Positions 53,943 through 61,998 of a stretch of 64,000 nucleotides of DNA are shown here, piece after piece. Each line of letters starts with the position of its first letter. Position 1 is the first letter of the stretch. The DNA is from Mucilaginibacter aquariorum (GTDB lineage Bacteria; Bacteroidota; Bacteroidia; Sphingobacteriales; Sphingobacteriaceae). Where the stretch lies: assembly GCF_024498135.1 (NCBI RefSeq), contig NZ_JANHOH010000005.1, forward strand, positions 186,001-250,000, written 5' to 3'. The notes below the pieces were generated by a model that searched no databases, was not told the DNA's origin, and saw only the letters and a list, made by a program, of their open reading frames with translations. The position numbers were made by a program, and so were the translations under genes.

Positions 53943-55415
53943 TTATTTTATTAGCTTACTCGCTATCTTCGCCGATAATAAACAAAGCGGTATCCCACCG
54001 CCCGGATGCACACTCCCTCCGCAGAAATATAAGCCCTCAACTTTCGACGATTTATTGGCATGCCTTAAAAATGCCGCGAACTGGTTGTTAGAACTGGTGC
54101 CGTAGATAGAACCTTTATAGGACGAGGTTTTGCTTTCGATACCACGCGGATCAAGAATGTTTTCGCAGGTAATAAGTTGGCTGATATCCTCACCTAAAAT
54201 TTTGGATAATTTATCAATGATATTTTCTCGGACATCGGCTATTAATTTATCCCAATCCTGCCCGTTATTGGCGGGTACATTGATCATCACAAACCAATTT
54301 TCGCAGTCGTTGGGCGCATCATCCGTTTTGTATTTGGAACTGATGTTTAAATAAACGGTAGGGTCTGAGTAAATATCCTGCTGTTTCCAGATGTGGTCAA
54401 ATTCGGTTTTGTAATCGGCGCTGAAAAATATATTATGCAAGTCGAGCTCGGGGAACGACTTTTTTATTCCCCAATAAAATATTAACGCCGAACTACTGCG
54501 TTCCTGACTTAAAATGTTCTTTGGATGCAATTGCGGGTGTTTGCTTAACAATCGTTTGTAAGTAAACCAAACATCCATATTGGAAACTACCACATCGGCT
54601 AAAATATTTTCGCCCTTTGCGCGGATGCCTTTGGCTTTGCCGTTGATCACTACAATTTCATCCACCTTATAATTGTAATGAAATTGTACACCCAATTCTT
54701 CGGCGAGTTTCACTAAATTTTGGGTGATGCTGTACATGCCTCCATCAGGAAAATATGCTCCAAAATGGTATTCCAGATGCGGGATAACATTTAGGGTAGC
54801 CGGTGCCTGGTAAGGATTGGAACCGTTATAAGTAGCGTACCGATCAAAGAATTGAACAACACGTTCATCCTTAAAGTTAGATGCATTAGCCTTATGCATG
54901 GTCCTGAACGGATCTATCTGCGGAAACCTGAATATTGATCTTACGGTATCCCAGCGCAGATAAGTTTTAAACCTGTGCAGAGATCGTTCTAAAAAAACAT
55001 GGTTGGTAATGCTGTAAATATCGCTGCTATTAGCTAAATGCTTTACAACCGACGCGGCAGGCTCGCCGGTTTTATTCTCAATTTCTTCGGCGAATTGTTT
55101 AGTATCAGCATAGGCGTTTAAACGGGTGCCATCTTCATAAAAGTATTTGCAAACCAAATCCAATTTTTGGTAGCCGAAGTAATTGGCAGGGTTTTTACCG
55201 GCCAACTCAAAAAGCTCATCTACATACTGTGGCATGGTAAACAAGCTTGGCCCGGCATCAAAACGATAACCATTCTGTTCAATTTTGGATAGCTTACCCC
55301 CCGGATAACTATTGGCCTCGTAAACCTCAACCGCATAACCCTTAACCGCCAAACGGATAGCCGTAGCAATACCCGATATACCGGCGCCAATAATTACAGC
55401 TTTTTGTTGAGGCAT
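53943..55415 (-). CDS. crtD: CrtI-family carotenoid desaturase, probably CrtD
   Basis: The 490-residue flavoenzyme has the N-terminal FAD motif VIIGAGISGIATAIRL, the YEANSYPGGKLSK segment and the C-terminal YFCGGSVHPGGGIPLCLLSAKI signature of phytoene-desaturase-type proteins. The nearby CruF homologue points to CrtD, which introduces the 3,4 double bond into 1-hydroxy-carotenoids, rather than to phytoene desaturation. crtB and a typical crtI are not in the window. It is convergent with hemH, with 24 bases between the stops. Confidence 0.87.
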   Translation of the reverse strand: MPQQKAVIIGAGISGIATAIRLAVKGYAVEVYEANSYPGGKLSKIEQNGYRFDAGPSLFTMPQYVDELFELAGKNPANYFGYQKLDLVCKYFYEDGTRLNAYADTKQFAEEIENKTGEPAASVVKHLANSSDIYSITNHVFLERSLHRFKTYLRWDTVRSIFRFPQIDPFRTMHKANASNFKDERVVQFFDRYATYNGSNPYQAPATLNVIPHLEYHFGAYFPDGGMYSITQNLVKLAEELGVQFHYNYKVDEIVVINGKAKGIRAKGENILADVVVSNMDVWFTYKRLLSKHPQLHPKNILSQERSSSALIFYWGIKKSFPELDLHNIFFSADYKTEFDHIWKQQDIYSDPTVYLNISSKYKTDDAPNDCENWFVMINVPANNGQDWDKLIADVRENIIDKLSKILGEDISQLITCENILDPRGIESKTSSYKGSIYGTSSNNQFAAFLRHANKSSKVEGLYFCGGSVHPGGGIPLCLLSAKIASKLIK

Positions 55416-55493
55416 GGGGTAAAGATAAATAAAACCCCCTAACCCCCTGAAGAGAGAGTAGAATATAACAGGATGTAATTTTGAATGTTATGA

Positions 55494-55543
55494 TGAGCTT
55501 GTCGAACCATTAGCGGACTAATCCTTCGACAAGCTCAGGATGA
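55494..55543. repeat. Palindromic repeat (TGAGCTTGTCGAA family)
   Basis: TGAGCTTGTCGAA at 55494-55506 pairs perfectly with TTCGACAAGCTCA at 55525-55537, followed by GGATGACA. Related text, TTCGACAGGCTCA, occurs at 10590-10602. It lies just after the PfpI gene's stop codon. Confidence 0.75.
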
Positions 55544-55554
55544 CAATTTGCTTT

Positions 55555-56103
55555 CTATGCATGCACCCCTTCACTAATTTCTTCAATTGTTTTACGGTTA
55601 AACGCATCCAGATCAGCAGGCGTACGGCTGGTTACTAAACCGTTGTCAACTACCACTTCTTCATCAACCCAGTCAGCCCCGGCGTTGTGCAGGTCGGTTT
55701 GCAGAGATGGATAAGAAGTTAGCCGGCGGCCATTTAGCATGTTGGTTTCTATTAATAATTGCGGGCCGTGGCAAATGGCCGCAACGGGTTTGCCTTCATC
55801 TAAAAAAGCGGATGCAAAAGCAACAGCATCTTTATTCTGGCGAAGCTTATCGGGATTTAATACACCGCCGGGCAGTACCAGCGCGTCATAATCATCCGGA
55901 CTAACATCGCTCAAGTTCTTATCTACATCAACTTCAATCCCCCAATCGGTATGGTCCCATGCTTTTATTTTGCCGCTTTTGGGCGATATGATGTGCACCG
56001 TAGCACCTGCTGCTTCCAACGCTTCTTTAGGACTGGTTAACTCAACCTGCTCAAATCCTTCTTCGGTAAGTATTGCTACCTTTTTATTACTTAAATCAGC
56101 CAT
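55555..56103 (-). CDS. PfpI/DJ-1 family protein (protease I-like)
   Basis: The 182-residue protein has the DJ-1/PfpI flavodoxin-like fold. The nucleophile elbow is C111-H112 in AICHGPQLLIE, and the conserved Glu lies in LTEEGFEQVE near residue 15. Family members act as proteases, glyoxalases, chaperones or protein deglycases; the exact role cannot be read. A perfect palindrome sits about 20 bases upstream of the start codon and may be a stress-regulator site. Confidence 0.9.
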   Translation of the reverse strand: MADLSNKKVAILTEEGFEQVELTSPKEALEAAGATVHIISPKSGKIKAWDHTDWGIEVDVDKNLSDVSPDDYDALVLPGGVLNPDKLRQNKDAVAFASAFLDEGKPVAAICHGPQLLIETNMLNGRRLTSYPSLQTDLHNAGADWVDEEVVVDNGLVTSRTPADLDAFNRKTIEEISEGVHA

Positions 56104-56122
56104 AACAATGTTGTTTTATAGG

Positions 56123-56140
56123 TTATACATAAATGTATAA
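56123..56140. promoter_or_regulatory. Candidate operator before the PfpI gene
   Basis: TTATACATAAATGTATAA is an 18-base perfect palindrome (two-base centre) 20 bases upstream of the PfpI start codon at 56103. It could bind a dimeric repressor or activator. Confidence 0.5.
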
Positions 56141-56212
56141 TTAACTACAAGTGGCTAAAATTATAGTTTTACGAAAGTTGAGATAGATGGGTGTTATCAA
56201 GATTGATCCTAT

Positions 56213-56309
56213 TTGTCATGCTGAACGTAGTAAAGCATCTAATTGCCGACATACAACTTCAATATGCAAAGTTCGTCATTAGATCCTTCGCTATCGCTCA
56301 GGATGACAA
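56213..56309. repeat. TGTCATnCTGAACG repeat with imperfect inverted ends
   Basis: The element begins TTGTCATGCTGA and ends TCAGGATGACAA, which are reverse complements with one mismatch. The start matches the copy at 59360-59443 closely (TGTCATGCTGAACGTAGT). It lies between asd and the PfpI gene and carries no gene. Confidence 0.75.
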
Positions 56310-56317
56310 CCTATTAA

Positions 56318-56354
56318 ACAAAAAAGGACAATCTAAAAGATTGTCCTTTTTTGT
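56318..56354 (-). terminator. Intrinsic terminator after asd
   Basis: A perfect stem (core AAAAAGGACAATC / GATTGTCCTTTTT) with a 5-base loop ends 16 bases before the asd stop codon region at 56370, on the minus strand. Confidence 0.9.
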
Positions 56355-56369
56355 TTAATTATAAAAACC

Positions 56370-57377
56370 TTATGCTTCTACAGCCTGACCAATTAAGTGG
56401 TTGGCAGCTAAATACTCGGCAATTTGCACAGCATTTGTAGCAGCACCTTTACGCAGGTTATCAGATACTATCCAGCAGTTAAGGGTATTGTCCTGGCTTT
56501 CGTCGCGGCGAAGGCGGCCAATAAATACATCGTCCTTATCGTGCGCGTCAAGCGGCATTGGATATTTTAAGTTAGCGGTATCATCTACCACCACAATACC
56601 CGGCGATTTTGCCAGTAGTTCGCGCACTTCGCTCAAATCAAAATCGTGCAAAAACTCAATGTTTACAGATTCTGAGTGGCCACCCATAACTGGGATACGC
56701 ACAGTAGTAGCGGTAACTTTAATGCTATCGTCGCCCATTATTTTTTTGGTTTCCAATATCATTTTCATTTCCTCTTTGGTGTAACCGTTTTCGGTAAATA
56801 CATCAATTTGAGGGATAACGTTAAGATCGATGGTGTAAGGATAAACCTTTGGTCCATCGATTCCTTTACGCTCGTTAAAAAGCTGATCTACAGCTTTAAC
56901 GCCCGTACCTGTTACCGATTGATAAGTAGAAACAACAACGCGTTTTATTTTATAAGCATCATGCAGTGGCTTTAAGGCCACTACCATTTGTATAGTTGAG
57001 CAATTTGGGTTAGCAATGATCTTATCATCAGCTGTTAAAACATCTGCATTTACTTCGGGCACAACCAGTTTTTTGGTTGGGTCCATACGCCATGCCGATG
57101 AATTATCAATAACAGTGATACCTGCAGCTGCAAAAAGCGGGGCTTGCTCTAAAGAGGTACTGCCACCTGCACTGAAAAGCGCAACGTCGGGCTTCTGCTT
57201 TATCGCATCCTCAACAGAAACCACCTTAAACTGCTTACCCTTAAAAGTGATTTCTTTACCAATACTTTTAGCGGAAGCTACGGGAATTAATTCTGTAACG
57301 GGGAAGTTGCGTTCGGCAAGAACCTGCAACATTTTAGTGCCTACCAATCCTGTGGCACCAACAACTGCGACTTTCAT
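56370..57377 (-). CDS. asd: Aspartate-semialdehyde dehydrogenase
   Basis: The 335-residue enzyme reduces aspartyl phosphate to aspartate semialdehyde, the branch point to lysine/diaminopimelate, threonine and methionine. The N-terminal VAVVGATGLVG binds NADP. Cys126 in NPNCSTIQMV is the nucleophile. The active-site His lies in VMGGHSESVN. The length is usual for the family. The gene has its own terminator and lies alone. Confidence 0.96.
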   Translation of the reverse strand: MKVAVVGATGLVGTKMLQVLAERNFPVTELIPVASAKSIGKEITFKGKQFKVVSVEDAIKQKPDVALFSAGGSTSLEQAPLFAAAGITVIDNSSAWRMDPTKKLVVPEVNADVLTADDKIIANPNCSTIQMVVALKPLHDAYKIKRVVVSTYQSVTGTGVKAVDQLFNERKGIDGPKVYPYTIDLNVIPQIDVFTENGYTKEEMKMILETKKIMGDDSIKVTATTVRIPVMGGHSESVNIEFLHDFDLSEVRELLAKSPGIVVVDDTANLKYPMPLDAHDKDDVFIGRLRRDESQDNTLNCWIVSDNLRKGAATNAVQIAEYLAANHLIGQAVEA

Positions 57378-57581
57378 TTTGTTAAATTATGTGTGTATAT
57401 AAACTAAACTTCAAATATGCAATTTTTTTGTGAAATGTCTACCATTTTAGTATGCAAAATATCTGAGGTTGAATTCGCATGAATTAAGAATTATAGTAAT
57501 AATATTACAAATATGTTGCGTTTTACAGCGGTATCGGGCTAATTCTTTAATGCGGAAAATTCGGGTTCAGACAAAAAAATT

Positions 57582-57589
57582 TACCTTTG
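57582..57589 (+). promoter_or_regulatory. Promoter -7 element of tdh
   Basis: TACCTTTG matches TAnnTTTG, 18 bases before the ATG at 57608. The in-frame TTG at 57587 overlaps the promoter and is not used. Confidence 0.6.
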
Positions 57590-57607
57590 TGGCCTAACTG
57601 TTATTGC

Positions 57608-58558
57608 ATGAGCGAAAAGATTTTAGTGATAGGCGCCAACGGCCAAATTGGTACCGAATTGGTAACCGCCTTAAGAAATATACACGGCGCCGAAAACGTT
57701 ATAGCATCAGATATAAATAGCCCTAATTATGCCATCCGCAATAGTGGCCCTTTCGAGTTTGCTAATGTGTTGGATAAAGATAACCTGCATCACTTATTTG
57801 ATAAACACAGGCCTACACAGGTATATTTGTTGGCAGCTATTCTATCTGCCGTAGGCGAACAAAAACCAAAAATGGCCTGGGATTTAAACATGACCGGCCT
57901 TATCCATATACTTGATTTTGCTGTAGAGTTTAAAACATCAAAAATATTTTGGCCAAGCTCTATAGCGGTTTTCGGGCCGCATTCGCCACAGTACAATACA
58001 CCGCAATATTGCGTAATGGACCCTAACACGGTTTATGGTTTCAGCAAATTGGCAGGCGAGCGCTGGTGCGAATATTACTATGAAAAGTATGGGGTTGATG
58101 TACGCAGTATCCGTTACCCCGGCTTAATAGGCTGGCGTGCAACACCGGGTGGTGGTACTACAGATTATGCGGTGCATATTTTCCACGAAGCATTAAAAAA
58201 AGGCAAGTACCAGGGCTTTTTATCGGCCCAAACTGCTTTGCCAATGATGTATATGGAAGATGCTATTCGTGCTACCATTAATTTGATGGATGCCCCGGCA
58301 GAAAATTTAAGTATCCGGTCGAGCTATAACCTGGCAGGTATCAGCTTTACACCAGAGCAATTGGCCGAAGAAATAAAAAAACATATACCCGATTTTGAGA
58401 TGAGCTACGCCGATAGCGACCCACGACAAGCAATTGCCGATAGCTGGCCAAAATCAATAGATGACACCCAGGCGCAGCAGGACTGGGGCTGGCAGTTAGA
58501 TTACGACCTCGCGAAAATTACCGAGGATATGCTAACCAACCTGAAAAGGGTTATTTAA
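57608..58558 (+). CDS. tdh: L-threonine 3-dehydrogenase, SDR type
   Basis: The 316-residue protein matches the short-chain-dehydrogenase form of threonine dehydrogenase. It has the GANGQIGTEL nucleotide motif, LLAAILSAVGEQKP, FWPSSIAVFGP with Ser118, the catalytic Y143-x3-K147, and PGGGTTDYAVHIFHEAL. It oxidises threonine to 2-amino-3-ketobutyrate, which yields glycine and acetyl-CoA with Kbl (not in this window). The glycine could feed the glycine cleavage system (gcvP, in this window). The ATG at 57608 is set by the promoter. Confidence 0.93.
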   Translation: MSEKILVIGANGQIGTELVTALRNIHGAENVIASDINSPNYAIRNSGPFEFANVLDKDNLHHLFDKHRPTQVYLLAAILSAVGEQKPKMAWDLNMTGLIHILDFAVEFKTSKIFWPSSIAVFGPHSPQYNTPQYCVMDPNTVYGFSKLAGERWCEYYYEKYGVDVRSIRYPGLIGWRATPGGGTTDYAVHIFHEALKKGKYQGFLSAQTALPMMYMEDAIRATINLMDAPAENLSIRSSYNLAGISFTPEQLAEEIKKHIPDFEMSYADSDPRQAIADSWPKSIDDTQAQQDWGWQLDYDLAKITEDMLTNLKRVI

Positions 58559-58625
58559 GAAAACAATATTATATTCGCTGTGTCCTTGGTTTATAGTCCA
58601 TGGGCAATGGAAAAAGAAAATTTAT

Positions 58626-59351
58626 ATGGGAAGAGCATTTGAATTCCGCAAAGAAAGAAAATTTAAGCGTTGGGCTAAAATGGCCGTGCAGTTTACCCGT
58701 TTGGGTAAGGAAATTGTAATGGCGGTAAAATCAGGCGGCGGCGACCCTAACACTAACTCGCGCCTGCGTACTGCTATCCAAAACTCAAAGGCAGTAAATA
58801 TGCCGAAAGATAGGGTAGAAGCTGCTATTAAAAGGGCAACCAGCCGCGATGAAAAGGATTACGAAGAAATTGTATACGAAGGATACGCGCAGCACGGCGT
58901 GGCTATATTGGTAGAAACCGCTACCGATAACTTAAACCGTACGGTTGCCAATGTGCGCAGCTACTTCACCAAATATGGTGGTACACTGGGTAAAACAGGG
59001 TCGCTTGATTTTATATTTACACGTAAATCAGTATTTACATTTGACCCGGGCGACCGCGACCTGGAAGAGTTAGAATTTGAATTAATAGATGCCGGATTGG
59101 AAGACCTTTTTGTGGAGGCCGACGAAGAAGGAAATGATATAGCTGTTTTGCACACCGCTTTTGAGGACTTTGGAAAAATGCAGAAGATGCTGGAAGAATT
59201 GGGTATCGAAACCAAATCGGCCAAGCTGGAGCGTGTTGCACAATCAACCACATCGGTAACAGAAGAGCAAGCGGTAGACGTTTTCAAGATCATTGATCGT
59301 TTAGAGGAAGATGACGACGTACAAGCCGTTTATCATAATATGGCGGAGTAA
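58626..59351 (+). CDS. YebC/PmpR family regulator
   Basis: The 241-residue protein belongs to the YebC/PmpR/TACO1 family. It starts MGRAFEFRKERK, has the NMPKDRVEAAIKRA helix segment and GTLGKTGSLDFIF, and ends in an acidic C-terminal region. Family members have been described as DNA-binding regulators and, more recently, as factors that help ribosomes translate proline stretches. The length is standard. It may be co-transcribed with tdh, with 67 bases between them. Confidence 0.93.
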   Translation: MGRAFEFRKERKFKRWAKMAVQFTRLGKEIVMAVKSGGGDPNTNSRLRTAIQNSKAVNMPKDRVEAAIKRATSRDEKDYEEIVYEGYAQHGVAILVETATDNLNRTVANVRSYFTKYGGTLGKTGSLDFIFTRKSVFTFDPGDRDLEELEFELIDAGLEDLFVEADEEGNDIAVLHTAFEDFGKMQKMLEELGIETKSAKLERVAQSTTSVTEEQAVDVFKIIDRLEEDDDVQAVYHNMAE

Positions 59352-59359
59352 CTCACTAT

Positions 59360-59443
59360 TTGTCATGCTGAACGTAGTGAAGCATCTATTATACGCCAGA
59401 TAGGTTTGCGAATAGATATTTCGCTCTCGTTTAGGATGACAAA
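59360..59443. repeat. TGTCATnCTGAACG repeat, second copy
   Basis: The start TTTGTCATGCTGAACGTAGT matches the copy at 56213-56309, and the end TTAGGATGACAAA is the inverted partner. It fills the gap after the YebC gene. Confidence 0.72.
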
Positions 59444-59463
59444 ATAAAACATAACATAACATC

Positions 59464-59679
59464 ATGCCTTTATTCTCATCAAGCAAGCAGGAAAAAAAAG
59501 TTAAGGTAACCTTTGCAAATGGTTTACTTTTTGTAGAAAAAGCAGATGGTAAGCAACAGGCGTTCCCGCTGGAGTGGTTCCCGAAATTGATGAACGCTAC
59601 CGACGAGGAACGCGAGGATTGGAAACAAACCGCAACCGGCATCCATTTTAACACGCTGGATGTGGACGTGGCGTTGTAG
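59464..59679 (+). CDS. DUF2442 protein
   Basis: The 71-residue protein matches the DUF2442 pattern: KVKVTFANGLLFVEKADGK, then PLEWFPKL, and an ending GIHFNTLDVDVAL. These small proteins are often encoded beside DUF4160 as a pair of uncertain role; no such partner is adjacent here. The gene lies between two intergenic repeats. Confidence 0.85.
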   Translation: MPLFSSSKQEKKVKVTFANGLLFVEKADGKQQAFPLEWFPKLMNATDEEREDWKQTATGIHFNTLDVDVAL

Positions 59680-59755
59680 ATATGAGACGTTAGATATGAG
59701 ATTTGAGACGAAGAGGCTGATGTCTCACATCTCACATCTCCTATCTCAAATCTAA
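59680..59755. repeat. AGATATGAGACGTTAG-type hairpin repeat
   Basis: The left part (TGAGACGTTAGAT, then GAGATTTGAGAC) pairs imperfectly with a right part built of TCTCACATCTC and TCTCAAATCT units. Part of it recurs inside kdtA at 47763-47808. It begins right at the DUF2442 stop codon and ends six bases before the next gene. Confidence 0.65.
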
Positions 59756-59761
59756 ATAAAC

Positions 59762-60763
59762 ATGACTTTCGAAGAGTTTTTTAATAAGAAGCGAATTGAT
59801 CTGGTTGCCTTGAAGGCAGGCGAGCCGGGCTTGTTTGCCGAATTTGAAAAGCACTTTACCCAGATGGGAGAAAAAAGCTTCGACCATACCAAAAAATATT
59901 GGTTCAATAAGTTAAGGCTGCAATACCACCTGGCGCCGGAACAAAAGCCGGAAAAAATACATCTGGAGAACAAGCTTGCCGAGCAAACCATTGTTGAAAC
60001 TTTAACGGACACTATACCTGCGCCATCGGTAGGCTTTAAGCCAAGGTTTAAAGCGGGTATGGCTGCTAAACCTGCAGAAACCAGCAACATAAAAGATCCG
60101 TTGCCCAAAGATAGCGCCACCGCTACGCCTGAAGTTAACGAGGCAGCTGCTACTAAAGATCAAAATCCGGAGTTTGAGCAAGAGAAAGCAGCTATGCAGG
60201 ATATAGCCGATGCTACTCCCCGCACAACAGACGATTCGGAAGAGAAGAAGGCTGAACCATCTGCACCAAAGCCAGGTTTTAAACCTCGCTTTAATATGAA
60301 GATGACGCAAGGGGAAGCCCCTCAAACAAAAGAGTTTGAAAAAGCGCCTGAACCTGAAAAAGAAGCTGCGGAACCAACGTCATCAACAGAAACGGTTGCA
60401 CCAAAGCCAAGCTTTAAACCACGTTTCAATATGAAGGCGATGGCTGCGCCCAAGCCCACTGAAACAGAAGAAGCTAAGCCCGAAACTGTACCTGTAAAAG
60501 AAGAAACGGAGCCAACACCATCGCCAGAAACTACTACGCCAAAGCCGGCTGGCTTTAAACCACGTTTTAATATGAAAACGATGGCGCCTAAACCAGCGGA
60601 AGATGTAGTGGAGAAGAAGGAAGACGTTGAGCAACCCCGGGCAGAAGCAAAACCCGAAGATGCAGTAGAGCCTACACCGCCCGAAGAAGCGCCTGCACCC
60701 AAAATTGGTTTTAAACCACGGTTTAATGCCAAAACAATGAAACCAAAACCACCCGAAGAATAA
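59762..60763 (+). CDS. Low-complexity protein with five GFKPRFNMK-type repeats
   Basis: The 333-residue product has an N-terminal helical domain (about residues 1-75, with DHTKKYWFNKLRLQYHLAPE). A disordered region rich in Pro, Glu, Ala and Lys follows. Five copies of the motif (G/S)FKPRF sit in it, starting at about residues 91, 172, 217, 264 and 316. Each is preceded by APKP or a similar spacer, and most are followed by NMK. Regular spacing of a short basic-aromatic motif in an acidic chain suggests multivalent binding to a partner. The next gene begins 17 bases later. No family was recognised. Confidence 0.75.
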   Translation: MTFEEFFNKKRIDLVALKAGEPGLFAEFEKHFTQMGEKSFDHTKKYWFNKLRLQYHLAPEQKPEKIHLENKLAEQTIVETLTDTIPAPSVGFKPRFKAGMAAKPAETSNIKDPLPKDSATATPEVNEAAATKDQNPEFEQEKAAMQDIADATPRTTDDSEEKKAEPSAPKPGFKPRFNMKMTQGEAPQTKEFEKAPEPEKEAAEPTSSTETVAPKPSFKPRFNMKAMAAPKPTETEEAKPETVPVKEETEPTPSPETTTPKPAGFKPRFNMKTMAPKPAEDVVEKKEDVEQPRAEAKPEDAVEPTPPEEAPAPKIGFKPRFNAKTMKPKPPEE

Positions 60764-60780
60764 TATTATAAGATATAGAT

Positions 60781-61182
60781 ATGGAAGCCGAGGAATTACT
60801 GAATGAAAGAAGCGGAGGGGAAGAGAAACCGAAAAAGGATAGTCCGCTGGTAAGTTTAGAGCGCGACCTTAAGTTTTTCAATGAATCTATCCGTGAGGTA
60901 GCTGTTGAAATAATGGTTGAAGGCCTATCATCGCACCCCATATTTATAGCTCATCAGCACGAACTGAAACTGGGCGAAATGATACTGGACAGAATAGAGT
61001 TGAATACCGAATGGAGTATCCACGCATCAACCATTGAAGAGTTTGTAGAACGTGGCATTATCAAACCCGAACTTAAAGAACGTTTCCTGACTACCTATAA
61101 AAATCCTAACGATTTTATGTGCCTGTTTGTGGTAGTACCCGAGGGCGCCAATTTTGTGTATTATCCGTATGTGAAGGGGTAA
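60781..61182 (+). CDS. Conserved hypothetical protein in the repeat-protein operon
   Basis: The 133-residue product is helical and acidic at the start (MEAEELLNERSGGEEKP). It continues with a conserved-looking core: SLERDLKFFNESIREVAVEI, then HQHELKLGEMILDRIELNTEWSI, and an ending FVYYPYVKG. It lies 17 bases after the repeat protein and 51 before the phosphoribosyltransferase. No signal peptide or membrane helix is present. The family is not recognised and the function is unknown. Confidence 0.65.
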   Translation: MEAEELLNERSGGEEKPKKDSPLVSLERDLKFFNESIREVAVEIMVEGLSSHPIFIAHQHELKLGEMILDRIELNTEWSIHASTIEEFVERGIIKPELKERFLTTYKNPNDFMCLFVVVPEGANFVYYPYVKG

Positions 61183-61233
61183 TTGGAATGTTAAATCGTT
61201 CCCTTATATTTACCTCGTCAAATATTACAACCC

Positions 61234-61743
61234 ATGTCTGATAAAAAGATCCTGATACTAAACCAGCAGCAAATACAGCAAAAGATAGATCGTATTGCCT
61301 ACCAGATATTGGAAGATAATTTTGATGAAAAAGAAATTCTTATCGCCGGTATTTTACCCCGGGGCAACCATTTGGCCGAACGTTTAAAAACCGTGTTAGA
61401 TAAGATAGCCCCTTTTTCGAGCAGATTGCTAACCATAGGGCTGGACAAACAAAGCAGTCAGTTACACGCCAAAATTGATTTTGATGTACAGGACTGTAAT
61501 AACAAGGTTATTGTTTTGGTTGATGATGTACTAAACAGCGGCAAAACTTTGGCCTACGGTTTTGGTGTATTTCTTGATGTTCCGCTTAAAAAATTACGTA
61601 CGGTTGTACTGATCGACCGTAACCACAAAAACTTCCCGGTAACTACAGATTATGCAGGCATTGCACTTTCAACCGTTATAAAAGAACATGTAGATGTTGT
61701 ACTGGATGAAGAGGGGCAGGAAGATGCGGTTTATCTGAGATAG
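61234..61743 (+). CDS. Phosphoribosyltransferase-fold protein (PyrR-like)
   Basis: The 169-residue protein has the type I phosphoribosyltransferase fold. The PRPP-binding signature VIVLVDDVLNSGKTLAYG is at about residues 91-108, and a PRG loop sits in IAGILPRGNHLAERL. The length and layout resemble PyrR-type bifunctional regulators/uracil phosphoribosyltransferases. The specific purine or pyrimidine base is not evident. It may be the last gene of a unit with the two upstream genes. Confidence 0.85.
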   Translation: MSDKKILILNQQQIQQKIDRIAYQILEDNFDEKEILIAGILPRGNHLAERLKTVLDKIAPFSSRLLTIGLDKQSSQLHAKIDFDVQDCNNKVIVLVDDVLNSGKTLAYGFGVFLDVPLKKLRTVVLIDRNHKNFPVTTDYAGIALSTVIKEHVDVVLDEEGQEDAVYLR

Positions 61744-61761
61744 AATTATTAAATTTGTTAT

Positions 61762-61998
61762 ATGTCAATAGCTGAGATAAAACGAGCAAAGTTAGGGCTG
61801 ATAGCATGGATAGAACAGCTATCAGATACCAATATGCTTTCTTTTTTAGAAAGCTTAAAAGATTCCAAATCAGATAAAGATTGGTGGGATACGCTTACTG
61901 AAGACGAGATACGGCATATTAACGAAGGTATTGTAGATGCTGATAACGGACGAATGATCCCCTCTGAAGAACTTTGGAAAAAGTTAAAAGATGCCTGA
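61762..61998 (+). CDS. Antitoxin-like component of a type II TA pair
   Basis: The 78-residue protein is acidic and helical. It starts with MSIAEIKRAKLGLIAWIEQL and ends EELWKKLKDA, a layout typical of short addiction-module antitoxins in Bacteroidota. Its stop overlaps the start of the toxin-like gene by 8 bases, the usual coupling in such modules. DNA-binding residues could not be assigned. Confidence 0.75.
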   Translation: MSIAEIKRAKLGLIAWIEQLSDTNMLSFLESLKDSKSDKDWWDTLTEDEIRHINEGIVDADNGRMIPSEELWKKLKDA

